A stretch of DNA of 64,000 nt from Clostridiales bacterium (lineage in GTDB: Bacteria; Bacillota; Clostridia; Oscillospirales; Oscillospiraceae), in NCBI GenBank assembly GCA_004556965.1, contig SFFE01000001.1, positions 213,471 to 277,470 of the forward strand, given 5' to 3'. Below the pieces are notes generated by a model. The model was given only the letters and a program-made list of their open reading frames with translations, did not search any database and was not told the DNA's origin. Position 1 is the stretch's first letter. Each line of letters begins with the position of its first letter. The position numbers were made by a program, and so were the translations under genes. Below, piece after piece: positions 59,730 to 64,000 of this stretch.

Positions 59730-60904
59730 AAAGCAATATCTGGATCATTGCGAAAAAGGAACTGGATCGTTTCTTCCGGGACGGCGCTATGGTGATTGCT
59801 ACGGTTTTGCTGCCGGGCCTGCTGATTTACATCATGTATTCCTTCATGGGCAGCGCCCTCTCGAATCAGTTTGATACGGATGAGAATTATCGGTTTGCAG
59901 TTGCCGCAGTGCATTTGCCTGCGTCTGTGGAGGCGATGCTTCCGGAGGAACTTTACGATATCGAGCAGGTGACTTCTGCAGATGATATGGAAGCATGCAA
60001 AGAGGCAATTCGGGAAAAAGAGCTGGATGCGCTGATCGTATTCCCGACGGATTTTGAAGCGGCCGTGGCGGATCCGCATTCCCCGGAGCGGAGTGCGCCG
60101 CCGCAGGTGGAGATCTATTACAACTCCGCGCGCACGGAGTCCAGTTCGGCTTATCAGGCGCTGTATGAGACGCTGAATCAGTATGAATCGGCATTGGCGA
60201 ATGTGTTTGACGTAAACGCGGGCGGCGGCTACGATCTTGCGAGCGAGAAGGACGCGACCGGCTCCATCTTCTCCTCCATGCTGCCGATGCTGCTGATGAT
60301 TTTCCTGTTTTCCGGATGTATGTCCGTCGCGCCGGAAGCCATCGCGGGCGAGAAGGAGCGCGGCACGATTGCGACCATTTTGGTCACGCCGACGAAGCGC
60401 AGTGAGCTTGCGGTTGGGAAAATTTTTGCACTGTCGATCATTGCGCTGCTGTCGGGCGCGTCGAGCACCCTTGGCACGATACTGTCCCTGCCGAAGCTGA
60501 TGGGCGGCGTCGAGACGATGAGCGCGGCATACTATACGGCGGCGGATTATCTGGTGCTCGCGGCGGTCATTTTGTCCACTGTGCTGCTGCTGGTCGCGCT
60601 GATTTCGATTATCTCTGCCTATGCCAAGACGATCAAAGAAGCGCAGACTTCCGTCATGCCGCTGATGATCGTGGTCATCTTCCTTGGCGTCACCGCCATG
60701 TTTGGCAGCGGCGCAAAGTCGCAGCTCGTGTATTACTGCATCCCGCTTTACAACAGCGTGCAGGCAATGGTCGGCATCTTCTCATTTGAGATGATTCCGG
60801 CGGCGGTGGCGCTTACGGTGGGCGTCAATCTGGCGTGCACCGTGATTGCCAGCTTTGTGCTGACACGGATGTTCAACAGCGAAACGATCATGTTCCGGCG
60901 CTGA
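59726..60904 (+). CDS. ABC-2 type permease (NatB-like)
   Basis: A 392-residue membrane subunit: one N-terminal transmembrane helix (DGAMVIATVLLPGLLIYIMY), a large extracytoplasmic domain (about 45-180), then five or six helices (SMLPMLLMIFLFSGCMSVAP, and the family motif IAGEKERGTIATILVTP). With the ATPase it forms an exporter, by analogy for Na+ or a small toxic compound. The Na+-linked reading would fit the Na+-type V-ATPase, but the substrate is not shown by sequence. Confidence 0.88.
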   Translation: MKSNIWIIAKKELDRFFRDGAMVIATVLLPGLLIYIMYSFMGSALSNQFDTDENYRFAVAAVHLPASVEAMLPEELYDIEQVTSADDMEACKEAIREKELDALIVFPTDFEAAVADPHSPERSAPPQVEIYYNSARTESSSAYQALYETLNQYESALANVFDVNAGGGYDLASEKDATGSIFSSMLPMLLMIFLFSGCMSVAPEAIAGEKERGTIATILVTPTKRSELAVGKIFALSIIALLSGASSTLGTILSLPKLMGGVETMSAAYYTAADYLVLAAVILSTVLLLVALISIISAYAKTIKEAQTSVMPLMIVVIFLGVTAMFGSGAKSQLVYYCIPLYNSVQAMVGIFSFEMIPAAVALTVGVNLACTVIASFVLTRMFNSETIMFRR

Positions 60905-60917
60905 CGGCGGTTTGTCC

Positions 60918-60946
60918 TTGACAGACGGAAGCAATGGTGATAAGAT
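60918..60946 (+). promoter_or_regulatory. Promoter of thrS
   Basis: A perfect TTGACA (60918-60923) and TAAGAT (60941-60946), with a 17-base spacer, start the leader transcript near 60953. Confidence 0.75.
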
Positions 60947-60952
60947 CATACC

Positions 60953-61195
60953 GTTAAATTGGCAGTGACGGAGACTGCACGCGCATTCCCGTGGTTTCAG
61001 AGAGAGCGTCCTCAGGCTGAAAGGCGTTCCGAAGCGAAGCGCGGCGCACACCACTCCCGAGCCGGCGGCCCGAACCGTTTTTCGCAGTAAGGCAGCCCGC
61101 GTGGCGCACGTTAACGCGCCGTCTGAGTGAAACTCAGGGTGGAACCGTGTAATTTCTGCACCCCTGTGCCCAACCGGCGCAGGGGTGCTTTTTTT
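60953..61195 (+). promoter_or_regulatory. Threonine T-box riboswitch
   Basis: The leader before thrS contains the T-box core GGGTGGAACCGTG (61137-61149) and an intrinsic terminator: GCACCCCTG (61158-61166) pairs with CAGGGGTGC (61180-61188), followed by TTTTTTT. Upstream is a long Stem I with an AGAG bulge region (60999-61010). The probable specifier is ACC (61050-61052) in CACACCACTCCCGAG, a threonine codon. Uncharged tRNA-Thr pairs with specifier and T-box and allows read-through into thrS. Confidence 0.88.
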
Positions 61196-61211
61196 GATAG
61201 GAGGATATACT

Positions 61212-62957
61212 ATGGACGAACAGTATACATTTGAAAATAAGGTTTATAAGGATACCTACCGCCACACGACCAGCCACATCCTCGCACAGGCGATGAAGCG
61301 GCTGTACCCGGAGGTGAAGCTCGCCATCGGCCCGGCGATTGAGGATGGTTTTTATTATGATTTTGACAGCCCCGAGCCGTTTACGCCGGAGATCCTCGAA
61401 AAGCTGGAGGCCGAGATGCGCAAGATCTGCAAGGAGAAGCTGCGTTTGGAGCGCTTCGAGCTTCCGCGCGACGAGGCGATCAAGTTCATGGAGGAGCGCG
61501 AGGAGCCGTACAAGGTCGAGCTGATCAACGACTTGCCGGAGGACGCAATCATCTCCTTTTACCGGCAGGGTGACTTCGTCGATCTCTGCGCCGGCCCGCA
61601 TCTGGACTCCACCGGCCGCGTGAAGGGCAACGCCATCAAGCTCACCAGCGTGACCGGCGCCTACTGGCGCGGCGACAGCAGCCGCAAAATGCTCCAGCGC
61701 ATTTACGGCACCTGCTTCCCGAAGAAGGACGAGCTGGACGCGTATCTCGCCCGCATCGAGGAGGCCAAAAAGCGCGACCACCGCAAGCTCGGCAAGGAGC
61801 TTGGACTCTATACCTTTATGGAAGAAGGCCCAGGCTTCCCGTTCTTCCTGCCGAACGGCATGGTGCTGAAAAACCAGCTCATCGACTACTGGCGCGAAAT
61901 CCACAAAAAAGCCGGTTATGTGGAGATCTCCACGCCGATCATGCTCAATCAGGATCTCTGGCACCGCAGCGGCCACTGGGAGCACTATAAGGACAACATG
62001 TACACCACCGTCATCGACGATGTGGACTTTGCGCTCAAGCCGATGAACTGCCCCGGCGGTATGCTGGTGTACAAATCGCAGCCGCACTCCTACCGCGATT
62101 TGCCGCTGCGTGTGGGCGAGCTGGGACTGGTGCATCGGCATGAGCTTTCCGGCGCGCTGCACGGGCTGTTCCGCGTGCGATGCTTCACGCAGGACGATGC
62201 GCACATCTTCATGACGCGTGAGCAGGTCAAGGACGAGATCAAGGGCGTTGCGAAGCTCATCGACGATGTGTACTCGCTCTTCGGCTTCCGCTATCACATG
62301 GAGCTTTCCACCATGCCGGAGGATCACATCGGCACCGACGAGGAGTGGGCGGAGGCGACCGACGGCCTGCGCTCCGCGCTGGACGAGCTGGGCAAGCCCT
62401 ATGTCATCAACGAGGGAGACGGCGCGTTCTACGGCCCGAAGATCGACTTCCATCTGGAAGACAGCCTTGGCCGCACGTGGCAGTGCGGCACGATCCAGCT
62501 CGACATGCAGATGCCGGAACGCTTTGAGCTGGAATATGTCGGCGCGGACGGCGAAAAGCACCGCCCCGTCATGATCCACCGCGTCTGCTTCGGCTCCATC
62601 GAGCGCTTCATCGGCATCCTCACCGAGCACTATGCCGGTGCGTTCCCGTTGTGGCTGGCTCCCGTGCAGGTGAAGGTCATGCCCATCACCGACCGCGCGG
62701 CGGACTATGCAAAGTATGTCGCCTCCAACCTCACCAGAGCGGGGCTGCGCGTCGAGACCGATCTGCGCAATGAAAAGATCGGTTACAAGATCCGCGAAGC
62801 GCAGGGACAGAAGATCCCCTATATGCTCGTGCTGGGCGATAAGGAAGCAGAAGCCGGAAAAGTCTCCGTCCGCACGCTCTCCGGAGAGCAGAGCGTCGAG
62901 GAGCTGAAAGCGTTCACCGAGCGGCTGCTGGCGGACGTCAAATCGAGAAAAAGCTGA
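61212..62957 (+). CDS. thrS: Threonyl-tRNA synthetase lacking TGS domain
   Basis: A 581-residue class II synthetase that charges tRNA-Thr. It starts directly with the editing domain (HTTSHILAQA, with CAGPHL as the second zinc-side motif), so the usual N-terminal TGS domain of about 60 residues is absent. Catalytic motifs: motif 2 RVRCFTQDDAHIF, zinc-site Cys in MNCPGGML, and motif 3 MIHRVCFGSIERFIGIL. The anticodon-binding domain ends the protein. ATG 61212 follows ATAGGAGGATATACT, right after the T-box terminator. TGS-less forms are known in some Clostridia. Confidence 0.95.
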   Translation: MDEQYTFENKVYKDTYRHTTSHILAQAMKRLYPEVKLAIGPAIEDGFYYDFDSPEPFTPEILEKLEAEMRKICKEKLRLERFELPRDEAIKFMEEREEPYKVELINDLPEDAIISFYRQGDFVDLCAGPHLDSTGRVKGNAIKLTSVTGAYWRGDSSRKMLQRIYGTCFPKKDELDAYLARIEEAKKRDHRKLGKELGLYTFMEEGPGFPFFLPNGMVLKNQLIDYWREIHKKAGYVEISTPIMLNQDLWHRSGHWEHYKDNMYTTVIDDVDFALKPMNCPGGMLVYKSQPHSYRDLPLRVGELGLVHRHELSGALHGLFRVRCFTQDDAHIFMTREQVKDEIKGVAKLIDDVYSLFGFRYHMELSTMPEDHIGTDEEWAEATDGLRSALDELGKPYVINEGDGAFYGPKIDFHLEDSLGRTWQCGTIQLDMQMPERFELEYVGADGEKHRPVMIHRVCFGSIERFIGILTEHYAGAFPLWLAPVQVKVMPITDRAADYAKYVASNLTRAGLRVETDLRNEKIGYKIREAQGQKIPYMLVLGDKEAEAGKVSVRTLSGEQSVEELKAFTERLLADVKSRKS

Positions 62958-62990
62958 TATTTCCAAAATTTAATTCGCATTGCAGGAACC

Positions 62991-63035
62991 ACTCCTTCGC
63001 AGACTATCGCATAGAAACGTCTGCGAAGGAGTTTT
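62991..63035 (+). promoter_or_regulatory. Hairpin covering the sleB ribosome site
   Basis: ACTCCTTCGCAGAC (62991-63004) pairs perfectly over 14 bp with GTCTGCGAAGGAGT (63019-63032). The 3' arm contains the AAGGAG Shine-Dalgarno of sleB. TTT follows, so it may also end thrS transcripts. Confidence 0.7.
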
Positions 63036-63040
63036 GATGG

Positions 63041-63724
63041 ATGTCTAAGCAAAAAAGAAAGCTCGCTTTGGCGCTGGCCGTGGTTTTGTCTGTGAATCTG
63101 CTGCTGATCTCGCTGGTCACGTCTGCCGAAGCGGCGTCGTATAAAAAAGGATCCAGCGGGGCGGTTGTTACACAGATCCAGACCAAGCTCAAAGCGTGGG
63201 GGTATTACACCGGCGCGGTGGATGGAATCTTCGGCAGCGGCACGGAACGGGCGGTTCGCAAGTTCCAGAGCGCCAACGGCCTGACGGTGGACGGTAAGGT
63301 CGGCACGCAAACGCTTTCCGCGCTTGGAATTCAGGCGAGCACCAGTTCCGGCGGCACGACCGGCGGCAGCTCCAGCGCGGATGTAAACCTGCTCGCGCGG
63401 CTGATTTCGGCAGAGGCGCGCGGCGAGCCGTATTCCGGTCAGGTTGCGGTGGGCGCCGTTGTGCTCAACCGCATCAAGCACCCCTCGTTCCCGAATACGC
63501 TGTCCGGCGTCATCTACCAGAGCGGCGCGTTCAGCTGCATCGATGACGGACAGTTCAACGAGCCGGTTGCCGAGAGCGCTTATCGCGCGGCGCGTGATGC
63601 GCTCAACGGCGCAGACCCCTCCGGCGGCGCGATCTACTATTTCAATCCCGCCACCGCGACGAGCAAGTGGATCTGGTCGCGTCCGCTGATCGTCACCATT
63701 GGAAAGCACCGCTTCTGCTCCTGA
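63041..63724 (+). CDS. sleB: Spore cortex hydrolase SleB-like
   Basis: A 227-residue exported cell-wall hydrolase. Signal peptide 1-31 (LALALAVVLSVNLLLISLV, SAEAA site), a peptidoglycan-binding repeat (GSSGAVVTQIQTKLKAWGYY ... GIFGSGTERAVRKFQ) and, after a Ser/Gly/Thr linker, the hydrolase domain (LLARLISAEARGEPYSGQVA, VGAVVLNRIKHPSFP, then KWIWSRPLIVTIGKHRF) with the catalytic Glu in SAEARGE. SleB-type enzymes open the cortex during spore germination, though vegetative paralogues exist. ATG 63041 lies 9 bases after AAGGAG. Confidence 0.9.
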   Translation: MSKQKRKLALALAVVLSVNLLLISLVTSAEAASYKKGSSGAVVTQIQTKLKAWGYYTGAVDGIFGSGTERAVRKFQSANGLTVDGKVGTQTLSALGIQASTSSGGTTGGSSSADVNLLARLISAEARGEPYSGQVAVGAVVLNRIKHPSFPNTLSGVIYQSGAFSCIDDGQFNEPVAESAYRAARDALNGADPSGGAIYYFNPATATSKWIWSRPLIVTIGKHRFCS

Positions 63725-63728
63725 GAAA

Positions 63729-63755
63729 AAGCCCTCCGCTCCGTGCGGAGGGCTT
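63729..63755 (+). terminator. Terminator of sleB
   Basis: AAGCCCTCCGC (63729-63739) pairs with GCGGAGGGCTT (63745-63755). Bases 63756-63832 show nothing further. Confidence 0.8.
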
Positions 63756-63832
63756 ATTGACAAGGGCTTTTTTGCCAGGAAACACCCGCTCTGCCAATCT
63801 TCATTTTTACCGAATTTAATTTTAAAAAACCG

Positions 63833-63862
63833 TTGACAACAGGTGTGCAAAGGTGCTATATT
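63833..63862 (+). promoter_or_regulatory. Upstream tandem promoter (rRNA operon candidate P1)
   Basis: A perfect TTGACA (63833-63838) and TATATT (63857-63862) with an 18-base spacer, preceded by an A/T-rich UP-like stretch (63815-63830). Confidence 0.7.
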
Positions 63863-63920
63863 ATCAAAGCACCACGAAAACAGCCGCGATTGTTGACTCT
63901 GAAAAAACGCAAATAAGGGG

Positions 63921-64000
63921 TTGACAAGCGGGTATGGATGTGGTAAAGTAAATAAGCTGTCGCCGAGAGGCGGGGGCGGGTGTACCTTGTAAATTAAACA
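63921..64000 (+). promoter_or_regulatory. Second promoter and leader of a probable rRNA operon
   Basis: TTGACA (63921-63926) and TAAAGT (63944-63949), 17-base spacer. The leader that follows, with GCCGAGAGGCGGG and ending GTACCTTGTAAATTAAACA, looks like the region in front of 16S rRNA in Clostridia. The rRNA itself would lie beyond the window. Confidence 0.55.

Overview
The window looks like the chromosome of a spore-forming, strictly Gram-positive Clostridia member, most likely of the Oscillospiraceae. The evidence is a Firmicutes-type V-ATPase operon (ntpFIKECGABD order), the gdpP-rplI-dnaB and tilS-hpt-ftsH neighbourhoods, a threonine T-box leader, a SleB-type spore cortex hydrolase, SLH wall-anchoring repeats, a TnpV gene and strong AGGAGG ribosome sites. 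This assignment rests on gene content alone; no RNA gene is inside the window.

Layout. 1-0.45 kb: AT-rich end with a partial membrane-protein gene. 0.45-9.8 kb (minus strand): a secreted CAP/SLH protein and, upstream of it and probably co-transcribed, a three-gene operon. The operon encodes a channel-like membrane protein with TrkA-like Rossmann regions and a C-terminal RyR domain, plus two paralogous TIR-STAND(NB-ARC)-TPR proteins. I read this operon as a candidate immune/NAD-signalling system and as the most interesting unit here. 9.9-14.2 kb: PPP phosphatase, release factor 3, a small membrane protein, a 45-residue secreted peptide and an acyltransferase-like protein. 14.5-23.3 kb: a nine-gene V-ATPase operon whose K subunit carries Na+-ligand residues. 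23.3-32.2 kb: a nucleotidyltransferase with a left-over phosphomannomutase domain, then GdpP, L9, DnaB, TilS, Hpt and FtsH.

32.28-57.22 kb is a mobile island of about 24.9 kb. It is bounded by a 17-bp repeat (16/17 identical) that covers the first codons of ychF, and it appears to have entered the 5' end of ychF between ftsH and ychF. Left part: TnpV, an AAA/DUF4143 ATPase, an XRE regulator and a serine recombinase. Middle: an exopolysaccharide locus (initiating sugar transferase, Wzz/BY-kinase, GT2, EpsG-type polymerase, acyltransferase, flippase, UDP-sugar dehydrogenase) with three intact cohesin/dockerin/Ig-type surface proteins and one decayed paralogue. Right part: a mobilisation and integration module (XRE repressor, frameshifted ImmA/IrrE protease, RepA-like ATPase, iteron-like repeats, MobC-like and MobP relaxase proteins, a dense multi-hairpin segment, excisionase, tyrosine integrase).

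57.2-64 kb returns to core genes: ychF, a zinc-ribbon protein, an ABC exporter pair, T-box-controlled thrS lacking a TGS domain, and sleB behind a hairpin that hides its ribosome site. The last 170 bases hold tandem strong promoters and a leader typical of the region just before an rRNA operon, which would start beyond the window.
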